Shown here: positions 38,608 to 47,099 of the stretch, piece after piece
How the letters are laid out: the number at the start of each line of letters is the position of its first letter
Numbering within the stretch: position 1 is the first letter of the stretch
Origin: Woeseiaceae bacterium
GTDB taxonomy: Bacteria; Pseudomonadota; Gammaproteobacteria; Steroidobacterales; Woeseiaceae
Direction: 5' to 3'
Assembly (NCBI GenBank): GCA_021773095.1
Contig: JAJFKR010000008.1
Location: 1 to 64,000, forward strand
DNA length: 64,000 nt
Program-made: the position numbers and the translations under genes
The notes under the pieces: generated by a model
Database searches by the model: none
What the model was told of the DNA's origin: nothing
The model's input: only the letters and a program-made list of their open reading frames with translations

Positions 38608-39939
38608 ATGGTAAATTTCGCCGACACAATCGTCGCAGCAGCGACACCACCCGGGACCGGCGGCGTCGGCATCGTACGCGTTTCCGGTGATCGGTCCGAG
38701 GCGATAGCAAGAACACTACTCGGGAGCCTGCCGGAGCCCAGGTGTGCGGCGCATCGACTTTTTCGCGATAGAAATGGGGAGAAGCTGGATTCCGGGCTCG
38801 CGTTGTATTTCCCGGCGCCCGCGTCGTTTACAGGCGAGTCTGTGCTCGAGCTACACGGCCACGGCGGGCCACTGGTTATTTCGTTAATCGTTGATTCGAT
38901 CGTTGCACTCGGCGCCCGACGCGCGGAGCCGGGCGAGTTTTCGCAGCGGGCCTTTCTCAATGACAAGCTGGACCTCACGCAAGCGGAAGCCATCGCGGAT
39001 CTGATTAACGCCGGCACAACACAGGCCGCCCGCGGGGCGTTACGGTCGCTTTCCGGGGCGTTTTCGAGTGCTGTCGATGCGCTGGCCGACCAGCTCGTTC
39101 ATTTGCGCATGCACGTCGAAGCGGCGATTGATTTTCCGGAGGAAGAAATCGATTTTTTGTCAGACGAGCTCCTGCACCGTCGACTCAATGAGTGTGCCGA
39201 TTCGTTCGCGCTGTTGGGTGAGCAGGCGAAACAGGGCCGCGTTCTTCGCGACGGCCTTCAGGTCGTCATCGTCGGCAAGCCCAACGCGGGTAAGTCGAGC
39301 CTTTTGAATCTTTTGAGCGGCCAGCAGGCGGCGATCGTTACCGAAATAGCCGGGACAACGCGCGATATCCTGCGAGAACAAATTGACATAGACGGGCTGG
39401 CCGTTGAGCTCGTCGACACGGCCGGGCTGCGAGAAGACCCCGACCGGGTTGAAGCAGAGGGCATACGCCGTGCGCGCAACGCACTGCAGGGCGCGGATGC
39501 CGTACTTTGGATACAGGATGCGACGGACCCCGGCCCGCCGACACTGGATGAGGCCGTCCCGGAGGGGGTTCCGGTGACCGTCGTGCAAAACAAGCTCGAT
39601 CTGTGCGACGACCGGCCGAAGGCAACGAGCGGCGTGATCGGCATCTCCGCGAAGACCGGCGACGGCATTGGTGCGCTGCGGCAGCACATACGTAAGCTCG
39701 CAGGATACGAAAACCTCGGCGAAGGCGCCTTCACGGCCCGAAGGCGACACCTGCACGCACTCGACCGGGCTGCAATGCATTTTGCTACCGGACGAACGGC
39801 GCTTGAAGAGGCCCGGGCCGGCGAGCTTCTGGCAGAGGAGCTGCGCCTTAGCCACCATGCCCTTGGCGAAATAACGGGCGCCGTCTCGTCCGACGACCTC
39901 CTGGGCCGAATTTTCTCCCAGTTCTGCATCGGCAAATAA
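38608..39939 (+). CDS. mnmE: tRNA uridine-5-carboxymethylaminomethyl GTPase MnmE
   Basis: MnmE works with MnmG to modify the wobble uridine of certain tRNAs. The 443-aa protein has the formyl-THF-binding N-terminus (DTIVAAATPPGTGGVGIVRV), a helical domain and an inserted G domain (GKPNAGKSSLLNLL, AGTTRD, DTAGL, NKLDL). It ends in the catalytic CIGK motif. A 58-bp perfect palindrome starts right after its stop. Its partner mnmG is 7 kb away. Confidence 0.96.
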   Translation: MVNFADTIVAAATPPGTGGVGIVRVSGDRSEAIARTLLGSLPEPRCAAHRLFRDRNGEKLDSGLALYFPAPASFTGESVLELHGHGGPLVISLIVDSIVALGARRAEPGEFSQRAFLNDKLDLTQAEAIADLINAGTTQAARGALRSLSGAFSSAVDALADQLVHLRMHVEAAIDFPEEEIDFLSDELLHRRLNECADSFALLGEQAKQGRVLRDGLQVVIVGKPNAGKSSLLNLLSGQQAAIVTEIAGTTRDILREQIDIDGLAVELVDTAGLREDPDRVEAEGIRRARNALQGADAVLWIQDATDPGPPTLDEAVPEGVPVTVVQNKLDLCDDRPKATSGVIGISAKTGDGIGALRQHIRKLAGYENLGEGAFTARRRHLHALDRAAMHFATGRTALEEARAGELLAEELRLSHHALGEITGAVSSDDLLGRIFSQFCIGK

Positions 39940-39941
39940 CG

Positions 39942-39995
39942 AGATAAGGTGACAGTGACCTTATCTCCGGAGATAAGGTCACTGTCACCTTATCT
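39942..39995. repeat. 54-bp double-hairpin palindrome, copy B
   Basis: The sequence is a perfect palindrome; two flanking bases on each side extend it to 58 bp (39940-39997). It is made of AGATAAGGT-GACAGTG-ACCTTATCT, then CCGG, then AGATAAGGT-CACTGTC-ACCTTATCT. It can form one long stem or two tandem 9-bp hairpins with complementary loops. It begins 2 nt after mnmE and is nearly identical to copy A at 7971. Confidence 0.93.
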
Positions 39996-40103
39996 CGGGG
40001 TGCCCGACTTCATCAGGGCAAAACAAGGAAAGCATCAGAGGCTCCTCAGGCATTGGCGGTCTGCGGTCGTCATTGTGTGTCCAGGCCAAATAAGGGGAAC
40101 ACC

Positions 40104-40595
40104 GTGACGAAAGTTCTTAGGAAAACCAGTATTTTGTTAGTGACCGGGCTGTTTTTGATGGCGTCCGCCTGTACCACAATCAAGCCCGCTTACAACATCG
40201 ACGACGAGTCCTACGCAAGCAAGGTCAATGTGGGCGACAGAATTCGCTTGACCTATCTGGACGGACAGGGCAAAGAAATCGAAGTCACCGAAGTCAGCGA
40301 AACTGAGATTCGCGGGACGATTTGTAAAAACACGCCCTTCCAGCCAAAGGGCGCGCTGGTTATTGCAGACTGGCAAGACATTCGTGCCGTCGAAACGGTC
40401 AAAATCTCCGCGATCAAAACAGCCGGGGCCCTTTTGCCCAGGATATTAAGGGTGGAACCTGGGTTCGGAGATCGAAATTTCGGTGACCGGGCCGTACTGT
40501 GCGACCTGCTCGCGAATGATGTCTGCATCGCCAAGAATGATAAACACGAGGTTATCGGCCGACGGGTAAACCGCGTTGATGACCTCGGCGATTGA
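40104..40595 (+). CDS. small lipoprotein, probably altered at its C-terminus
   Basis: This 163-aa frame starts at GTG 40104 with AAGGGGAACACC upstream, which gives a lipoprotein signal (LLVTGLFLMASAC). The mature region has VNVGDRIRLTYLDGQGKEIEVTEVSETEIRGT and DIRAVETVKIS, as in small envelope proteins with an SH3-like beta fold. The final 150 nt run antiparallel through the 3' end of the M16 gene, and residues after about 112 look like read-through. The gene may have lost its original 3' end. Confidence 0.6.
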   Translation: MTKVLRKTSILLVTGLFLMASACTTIKPAYNIDDESYASKVNVGDRIRLTYLDGQGKEIEVTEVSETEIRGTICKNTPFQPKGALVIADWQDIRAVETVKISAIKTAGALLPRILRVEPGFGDRNFGDRAVLCDLLANDVCIAKNDKHEVIGRRVNRVDDLGD

Positions 40596-41846
40596 GACCG
40601 GCGTGGCCGCGGACAGACTGTCACCGTATGCGTTAATGTAGGACGCATCCAGACCGTTGACCTCGAGCATTGCGAAGATACCCGCGAGCTGCGCGGCCGT
40701 TTCCAGGCGCGGCGGAAACTGTCCCATCACATAGTTGCGCGCCGACACGATCATCTCTTCATCGAGTCCTAAATCTCTAAGCTGTCCCAGCGTACCGAGA
40801 GCGACGTCCAGCGCCTCGGTTGTCGTGCTGGTTTCCGTGAAGGAGCTGATGAACACGGAGCCCGGCTGCGCATAACGAGCGAGACGTGAGCTCGCGCTGT
40901 AGCTGAGTCCGGACTTTGTTCGAAGCTCCGTTACCAGCATAGACGTGAAGCGACCGCCGAACACGGTATTGGCAAGATCGAGTTCCGCGCGCCGGGCGAA
41001 TTCTCTTGAGACGCCGACATTGCCAATCCGAAAATACGTTTGTGTCGCGCCGGGCTTGTCGATCAGGTAGACGCGGCTGCCTGCGACCGCGGCAGGGACA
41101 GCGACCTCAGGCAGCGCTCCCGTGGCCGGGGGCGAGTCGCCGAACGCGGCGGCCAGCGCGTCGCGCATAGCGGCGACTTCAAAATCGCCGGAAACCGAAA
41201 TGATCAGCCGATCACCGCCCACCATGTCCGCGTAATAAGCCAGCAAATCGCCGTGGGTAACGTTCGCCAGCGACGACTCACTGCCATCGACCGGGTTACC
41301 GTACGGATGTTCGCCAAACAGGAATGCATTCGCGTAATAGGGCATCAGGTTGCCCGGGTCGGAGCCTTTCGCCGCTTTAATGAGATTGATCGAACGATCG
41401 CGTAGCTTGGTAAACTCGCCCGCATCGAGTGTCGGCCGCTGCAGCATGTCCGAGACAAGCTCAACCATCAGCGCCGCATCTTTGGACATGAAGTCCGCCG
41501 AAACCGTCAACGTCTCAAGGCTGGCCGATGCGCTCAACTCACCACCAACCGAGGCGGCGGCCTCGGCGAACTCAGCCGATGTTCGTTCTCCGGCGCCTTT
41601 CTCCAGCAGGCTGGCGAGTAAGCTGGCCAGCCCGTATTTGCCAACCGGGTCGGCCGCCGCGCCGCCGCGCACTACGGCCTCCAGACCAATCAAGGGAACG
41701 TCATGGTTTTCGTTGAGGATTAAAACTGTGCCGTTTTCAAGGACGACGCGCTCTGCAGTGGGCAAGGTCACGCCGTCAGCGAAAGCGGCGGCGGCGAAAA
41801 GCAGCGCGAGCAGGACGGGCCGTGGCTTATTCATCCTCATGTTCAT
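40446..41846 (-). CDS. M16-family peptidase homolog, catalytically inactive subunit
   Basis: This 466-aa protein has a signal peptide (ending near AAAFADG) and two M16 domains. The zinc motif HxxEH is absent: where it should stand there is LLASLLEKGAGE. It does contain the second-domain motif with FGGRFTSMLVTELRTKSGLSYSA (about 293-315). In many bacteria an inactive M16 subunit pairs with an active one to form a peptide chamber. The neighbouring upstream gene supplies the active partner and overlaps this one by 20 nt (8 nt if translation starts at ATG 41834). Confidence 0.88.
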   Translation of the reverse strand: MNMRMNKPRPVLLALLFAAAAFADGVTLPTAERVVLENGTVLILNENHDVPLIGLEAVVRGGAAADPVGKYGLASLLASLLEKGAGERTSAEFAEAAASVGGELSASASLETLTVSADFMSKDAALMVELVSDMLQRPTLDAGEFTKLRDRSINLIKAAKGSDPGNLMPYYANAFLFGEHPYGNPVDGSESSLANVTHGDLLAYYADMVGGDRLIISVSGDFEVAAMRDALAAAFGDSPPATGALPEVAVPAAVAGSRVYLIDKPGATQTYFRIGNVGVSREFARRAELDLANTVFGGRFTSMLVTELRTKSGLSYSASSRLARYAQPGSVFISSFTETSTTTEALDVALGTLGQLRDLGLDEEMIVSARNYVMGQFPPRLETAAQLAGIFAMLEVNGLDASYINAYGDSLSAATPVSIAEVINAVYPSADNLVFIILGDADIIREQVAQYGPVTEISISEPRFHP

Positions 41847-43512
41847 CTTCCTCGGCGGGAGAGCGCAACACCCCGATCGTCATGCTGTTCCGGTCGAAAA
41901 TATCGACGGCCGCTTGCTGAACTTCCGCCGCGGTTACGGCTTGAAGCTCATCCGGTAACGAAAAAGCCAGCTGGTAATCGCCGCGGAAAACCTCGGCGCG
42001 CCCGAGCGCTGCGGCCTTGCCGTTTATCGTCGAGAGACTCCGCCAGTAGTCTGCGACCATAATGTTGCGAGCTTTTTGTAGCTCCGCATCAGTAATCCCC
42101 TCGTTCGCGACCCGGTCAAGTTCCTCGAGCAAGCGGGCCTCCACTACGCTGACTTCGGACCCGGGCGGAAGTGTCAGGTAGAAGTAGACCAGGCCGGGAT
42201 CGAGCCCCTCCATTTGGAAGCCGCCGACCGACAACGCGAGCGGCTCACTTTCAACTAATTGCTGGTGCAGGCGCGACGAACTGCCGCCGACGAGGACGCT
42301 CAATAATACGTTCAGCGGCAACGTCCCCGGGTCGGTGGCACTGCCGGCGTGAAAAGTCACGTGCAGAAGCGGTGTCGGCGCATCCGCCGCGACTAACAAG
42401 CGCCGCTCACCTTGTTGTTGCGGCTCGACCGTTGTGATCGAGCTGGGAGGGTCTCGATCGGGGATCGGCCCGAAATACTTCTCGGCCATGACAAAGATTT
42501 CGTCGGGCAGAACGTCGCCCGTGAAAACCATCGTCAGATTGTTCGGCGCGTAATACGTCCGGAAGTAGGACTCGAGGTCGCCCTGAGACCAGCTCTCGAT
42601 ATCCGAAGGCCAGCCGATTACGGGGACCTGATACGGGTGCGCAATAAATGCGGTCGACATCATTTGTTCGTACAACCGGCCGAAGTTGTCATTGTCGATG
42701 CGCAAGCGACGCTCTGAGTAAACGACGCCGCGCTCCGACTCAACGACCTCCGGGTCGATGGAAAGGTGGTGCAGTCGATCCGCCTCCAGGTCGAAGATGG
42801 TTTCCAGGGCGGAGCGTGGAAACCAGTCCTGGTAAACGGTCAAATCCTGGCTGGTATAGGCGTTATTCGCCCCGCCCGCCGCCTCCATGGTCTCGTCGAA
42901 CTCGCCCTGCTTGCGGCGCCTCGTTCCGTTGAACATCATGTGTTCGAAAAAGTGCGAAAGACCCGTGATACCCGGATATTCGTTGCGGGCACCGGCGCGC
43001 ACAAAGTTGTACATCACGACGTTCGGGATGTCGTGATCGGGCCAGACGATGATGCGCAGGCCGTTGTCGAGTGTGTGCGCACGAATTTCTTCAGGCACGC
43101 CCGCCGTGTCGGGCACCTCATAAACCGGCGGCAACAAAATGGGCTCAATGATCTTTGGTAGCTCAAACGTTGGTAGCAGTCTTTCACCGACGAGGGCCAA
43201 CACGCCAAGAACGGCGAGCACGGCCATGGCGGCATTGAGTTTCTGGCCGGTCTTGTAGACGAAAGACTGTGTTTGATCGACGTCTTTTGACTTGTGCAGG
43301 CCCGTCGGGGTGATCTCGTAAACCCACGCAAAAATCAGGGCAACGGGAAAACCAATCGCAAGCACCAGCGTCACGAATTCATTCGCCCACTTGGGAGCGC
43401 CAAGCCAGATTAACGACCCGCCGACCAGCCACAAAATCAGCAGACTGGCCAGGGCGTAAAGCAGCGCAACTTTAATTACATTGCGTCGCCGAAGCTCGGA
43501 GAACAGGGCCAT
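41827..43512 (-). CDS. M16-family zinc peptidase fused to an N-terminal membrane module
   Basis: From ATG 43512 the protein is 561 aa. Residues 1-110 form a membrane module (ALFSELRRRNVIKVALLYAL, then EITPTGLHKSKDVD) of the kind usually found in front of TPR or cyclase/kinase domains, with about three helices. An active M16 domain follows: zinc motif HFFEH (187-191) and downstream Glu in ESERGVVYSE. The C-terminal M16 domain ends in an acidic tail (PAEEDEHEDE). The next gene encodes the inactive partner. The upstream ATG 43542 is possible but lacks a ribosome site. Confidence 0.88.
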   Translation of the reverse strand: MALFSELRRRNVIKVALLYALASLLILWLVGGSLIWLGAPKWANEFVTLVLAIGFPVALIFAWVYEITPTGLHKSKDVDQTQSFVYKTGQKLNAAMAVLAVLGVLALVGERLLPTFELPKIIEPILLPPVYEVPDTAGVPEEIRAHTLDNGLRIIVWPDHDIPNVVMYNFVRAGARNEYPGITGLSHFFEHMMFNGTRRRKQGEFDETMEAAGGANNAYTSQDLTVYQDWFPRSALETIFDLEADRLHHLSIDPEVVESERGVVYSERRLRIDNDNFGRLYEQMMSTAFIAHPYQVPVIGWPSDIESWSQGDLESYFRTYYAPNNLTMVFTGDVLPDEIFVMAEKYFGPIPDRDPPSSITTVEPQQQGERRLLVAADAPTPLLHVTFHAGSATDPGTLPLNVLLSVLVGGSSSRLHQQLVESEPLALSVGGFQMEGLDPGLVYFYLTLPPGSEVSVVEARLLEELDRVANEGITDAELQKARNIMVADYWRSLSTINGKAAALGRAEVFRGDYQLAFSLPDELQAVTAAEVQQAAVDIFDRNSMTIGVLRSPAEEDEHEDE

Positions 43513-43599
43513 AATAATTATTCTTATCGTCGGGGTCCCCATGGTGGAGAAACGCCGGGATTTGTCAACCGCTGAAGCGGTCTCTGAGCACTGCCCGCG

Positions 43600-44781
43600 T
43601 TATCCGAGGAGGCCCTCTCTTCGATATAGTCGAGCGCAAACCCAGGTTAGAATCGCTCCAATTGCCAGCGTGCTGCAAACCGAAATCGCGATGTGCAAAC
43701 CGTTCAACGGTTCGTTTTTCACCATATCGACTAGTATCAGATGCTGGCTTAATGACGGCACAAACATGAACTCAAGCTTCGGTCTAAGCGTCAAAATGCT
43801 CACGACGAGAATGGGCAGGGTCGGCGCAATTAGTACAACGCTTAGCCAGGTTTGCGCTTCTTTGTAGCTTTTTGTGAACGAAGCGACCAGCGTCATCAAA
43901 GACGCACCGAGCAAGACGAAGGGCAGCAGCAGGAAAAACGCGGCAGCAATCACGGGGAGCCCGAAATTAGGCGTCATGCCGAGCTGCTCCAGCGGCATGA
44001 ACTCCAAAACGACATAAAAAGACAACAGGCTAAGCATCAGGGACGCCGCCATAAACACACAGGTCGCCATTATCTTGCCGAGAATCAGCTGTCCGCGAGT
44101 GACCGGCAGCGACAGCAAGGGCTCGAGCGAACCGCGTTCGCGCTCGCCCGCCGTGGTGTCGATCGCGAGGTACATGCCGCCCATCAACAGCGCAAAAATA
44201 AAGAAATAACTCATCATGCCGAGCAGCATTGCCGAGCGACCGCTGGGCGTTGAAACGTCGACTTCATCGATGTTGATCGGCCGCAGCAACATGGGATTAA
44301 CGCCACGAGCCGACAGGCGAATAGCGGCAAGCTGTTGATTGTAGGCGCGCAGGGCACTTCGCGCCCGGCGCTTCTCCTTCTCGCCCTGAGAGTTCGCCTC
44401 ATCGGAATAAAGCTCAATCCGGGCCGGAATCGTGTCGGCAAGGTTCTTGCCGAAGTCTTCAGGAATGACCAGCACGACGTCGTGCTGACCCGTCTTGACG
44501 GCCTCCGCGGCACCATCGATATCCTCCGGGCCGGCAACAATGTCAATGTTGCGGCTCTCGAGAAAGCGCATCAGGTTCGGTGCGTGTTGCTGACCGATGA
44601 CGGGCAATTCCATGGTGCTTTCGGCGTCATCGAGTGCGCGGTCTATGGACAGATTAATAACCATCGCGAACAAGACCGGCCCGAAAATCGGCCCCATGAT
44701 CAACGCGGATGCCAGCGTGCGCCGGTCACGAATGTTGTCGAGGACTTCTTTAAAAAAAACGGCGAGAAAGGTGCGCATCAT
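43600..44781 (-). CDS. natB: ABC-2 type permease (NatB-like)
   Basis: This 393-aa membrane protein has an N-terminal helix (about 18-40), a large extracytoplasmic domain (about 45-190, VIGQQHAPNLMRFLESRNID...) and five to six C-terminal helices. The stretch AIDTTAGERERGSLEPLLSLPVTRGQLILGK is typical of NatB/ABC-2 permeases that export sodium or other substrates. It overlaps the ATPase gene by 4 nt, forming one transporter. The actual substrate is unknown. Confidence 0.85.
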   Translation of the reverse strand: MMRTFLAVFFKEVLDNIRDRRTLASALIMGPIFGPVLFAMVINLSIDRALDDAESTMELPVIGQQHAPNLMRFLESRNIDIVAGPEDIDGAAEAVKTGQHDVVLVIPEDFGKNLADTIPARIELYSDEANSQGEKEKRRARSALRAYNQQLAAIRLSARGVNPMLLRPINIDEVDVSTPSGRSAMLLGMMSYFFIFALLMGGMYLAIDTTAGERERGSLEPLLSLPVTRGQLILGKIMATCVFMAASLMLSLLSFYVVLEFMPLEQLGMTPNFGLPVIAAAFFLLLPFVLLGASLMTLVASFTKSYKEAQTWLSVVLIAPTLPILVVSILTLRPKLEFMFVPSLSQHLILVDMVKNEPLNGLHIAISVCSTLAIGAILTWVCARLYRREGLLG

Positions 44782-45506
44782 TCTTCTCCCACCATTCGTA
44801 TCGCGCTGACAAAGGCTTCTTCAAGATCGTCCTGACCAGTGCGTTCTCGAATGCCATCGACGGAGTCATCAATCGCGACCTGTCCGCTGGCAATGATGCA
44901 TATGTCATCACACAAAGCGGCAACTTCCTGCATGACGTGTGATGAGAACAACACGCAACGACCGGTATCCCTGAGCTTCAAAATCAGGCGGCGCAAAGAG
45001 CGCGTTGCCATGACATCCAGTCCATTTGACGGCTCGTCCAGGATGATGTTTTGCGGGTCGTGCACCAGCGCACGGGCCAGCGATACCTTCGTGCGTTGCC
45101 CTTGTGAAAAACCCTTCGTACGACGGTCCGCAAATTCGTCGATTTCAAGCAGCCGAACGATGCTCGAAACCTTATCGTCAATCTCGGCCTTATCGATGCC
45201 GCAGAGCGCGGCGAAATAGGCGATGTTTTCGCGTGCGGTCAAATGTGGATACAGACCAGCACCGTGCGGCAGTGCGCCGATCTTTTGTCTTGCCGCGAGG
45301 CTGTCGGTAACGACGTCGGCACCGTCAATGCTTGCCGATCCTTCATCCGGTTTGAGCACCGTATATAACACGCGCAAAGTGGTCGACTTACCCGCGCCGT
45401 TCGGGCCGAGCAGGCCGGTGATCTTGCCGTCGGGCGCGTCGAAGCTAACGCCCCGCACAGCATGTACTTTGCCGAAAGACTTATGAATGCCGTCAACTTT
45501 TATCAT
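44778..45506 (-). CDS. natA: ABC transporter ATP-binding protein (NatA-like)
   Basis: This 242-aa ATPase has Walker A LLGPNGAGKSTT (32-43), the signature FSQGQRTKVSLARAL (about 133-147; SQGQ instead of the common SGGQ), Walker B NIILDEPSNGLD and the His switch SSHVM. It powers the NatB-like permease. It overlaps the hydrolase gene upstream and the permease downstream by 4 nt each. Confidence 0.92.
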   Translation of the reverse strand: MIKVDGIHKSFGKVHAVRGVSFDAPDGKITGLLGPNGAGKSTTLRVLYTVLKPDEGSASIDGADVVTDSLAARQKIGALPHGAGLYPHLTARENIAYFAALCGIDKAEIDDKVSSIVRLLEIDEFADRRTKGFSQGQRTKVSLARALVHDPQNIILDEPSNGLDVMATRSLRRLILKLRDTGRCVLFSSHVMQEVAALCDDICIIASGQVAIDDSVDGIRERTGQDDLEEAFVSAIRMVGEE

Positions 45507-46957
45507 GGGTTCGGTCCCGAGAAATCCAGAAAAAACGGCATCACGAAGCTTCGCTCAAGACATTCAGCGTCCAGACCGGCCGGATCTTTGGTTTCTATGA
45601 ATTCTGCGACCAGACGCGGCATACAGCCGATGCTAATCTGTCCATGGCCCTGGCTTTTGCCAATAAGATGGGTGGCGTTGGTGAGGTTGACGGCCGCAAG
45701 GTCGGCATAGCGGGGCGGTGTAATCGGGTCGGCATCTCCGGACAGCAACAAAACCGGCAGGTCGGTCGCGAGCGGCGCCTTGAAGTCCTCGTCTATTGGC
45801 CCCGCGGGCCAGACGGAACAGATGGCCTCGATCGCCTCAAGCTGCATTGTCCCCATATAGCTGGCGGCAAGTGCGGCGTAATCGATGCTCGACTTATCGT
45901 AGAACGGCGCATCCTCCGTGCACAACACCGCGTTGTGCATGCCCAGCGACAGCATGTCCATCATCGCGACCATCGTCATCATGAACTGCGAAGCGATCGG
46001 CACATGGTTGCCGGCACCTGCCTCGTGTATGAGCAATGGCATCAGCGCGACCGAGCCAGGGTGGTAGGCGAGCAAGCGGATTGCTGCGGCGAACTCTCCT
46101 GCACCAAACTCAAGGTCTTCCGGCCGGCCGCTGCTTGGGTGAGGCACGCTAATATTTACCGGTGCGCCGCGAAGCTCCACGACCACCCGCTTAAAGGCCT
46201 CGGTTACATTCGGAAAGCGCTCGTTGCAGGCCGCGTCTTCAGCGCATCTCGCAAGAACCTTGTCGACCGCTTTCTGGCTTTCAGTAGCAATCTCCGGGCC
46301 CAGTGTAAGCTGCGGCGGAACAACGCCGTCGATGATGATCGTGCGAGTTGAGCCGGGATAGCGGCGCGCAAAATGTTGTGCAACGCGCGTGCCATAGGAC
46401 ACGCCGTACAGATTGAGCGAGGAATAACCGAGGGCCTCACGAACCGCTTCCATATCGGCTACGGCGACGCTGGTTGTGAAAAATCGCGGGTCGTACGGCA
46501 ACTGTTCGAGACAAAGCGCGGTGTATTCAAGAGTGACTTCGACCGAATACTCGCCGCCGATGATGTCGTCGTCGAATTCGCAGTCCATCCTCGCCGACTC
46601 GCCCGTACCGCGCTGGTCGATTAGCAGAATATCGCGGTTGCGGCGCACATCTTCGAAGGCCCCGGAATAAGCGGCAAAGAACTGAACCGTCCCCTGTCCA
46701 GGGCCGCCGGCGATGGGAACGAGCGGGTCTGGCTCGGGAGTCAGGTTGAGCGCGGGAACTACAGCAATGCGAAGCTCTATTTCGCCGGGCTCTGTACCTG
46801 ACGGGTCCAGCGGCCGGGTCATCGTTCCGCAGCGAGCGTTGATGCCGGGGGCGCCCGGGCCGGCGTTGATGCGGCAGTCCGTGAGCTCTGGTGGTTCGGC
46901 GTGCGAGAGGCTGATCGGCAACAGTGAGATCAGTAGAACGACAGCGAATCGGCGCAT
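45503..46957 (-). CDS. exported alpha/beta hydrolase with TAP-like C-terminus
   Basis: This 484-aa protein has a signal peptide (MRRFAVVLLISLLPISLSHA). The alpha/beta-hydrolase triad is visible: nucleophile Ser in YGVSYGTR, Asp in LLSGDADPITP and His in SQGHGQI. The oxyanion-side motif GGPGQG and the TAP-like C-terminal region place it near tripeptidyl/prolyl aminopeptidases (S33). It heads a three-gene operon with natA and natB. ATG 46957 is chosen for the signal peptide. Confidence 0.87.
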   Translation of the reverse strand: MRRFAVVLLISLLPISLSHAEPPELTDCRINAGPGAPGINARCGTMTRPLDPSGTEPGEIELRIAVVPALNLTPEPDPLVPIAGGPGQGTVQFFAAYSGAFEDVRRNRDILLIDQRGTGESARMDCEFDDDIIGGEYSVEVTLEYTALCLEQLPYDPRFFTTSVAVADMEAVREALGYSSLNLYGVSYGTRVAQHFARRYPGSTRTIIIDGVVPPQLTLGPEIATESQKAVDKVLARCAEDAACNERFPNVTEAFKRVVVELRGAPVNISVPHPSSGRPEDLEFGAGEFAAAIRLLAYHPGSVALMPLLIHEAGAGNHVPIASQFMMTMVAMMDMLSLGMHNAVLCTEDAPFYDKSSIDYAALAASYMGTMQLEAIEAICSVWPAGPIDEDFKAPLATDLPVLLLSGDADPITPPRYADLAAVNLTNATHLIGKSQGHGQISIGCMPRLVAEFIETKDPAGLDAECLERSFVMPFFLDFSGPNP

Positions 46958-47099
46958 GTTTTGCTCTATACAGGAAATTGCGGGCCATCTTGGACAAGCG
47001 TTCGCCAATAGTAAAGCCAGCGAACGGTTTCTGTAGCACGAACGCCCGTCAGGGACTAGAATGCGCGACCCTCACTGGTTACTTTTTGACCACACGAAC

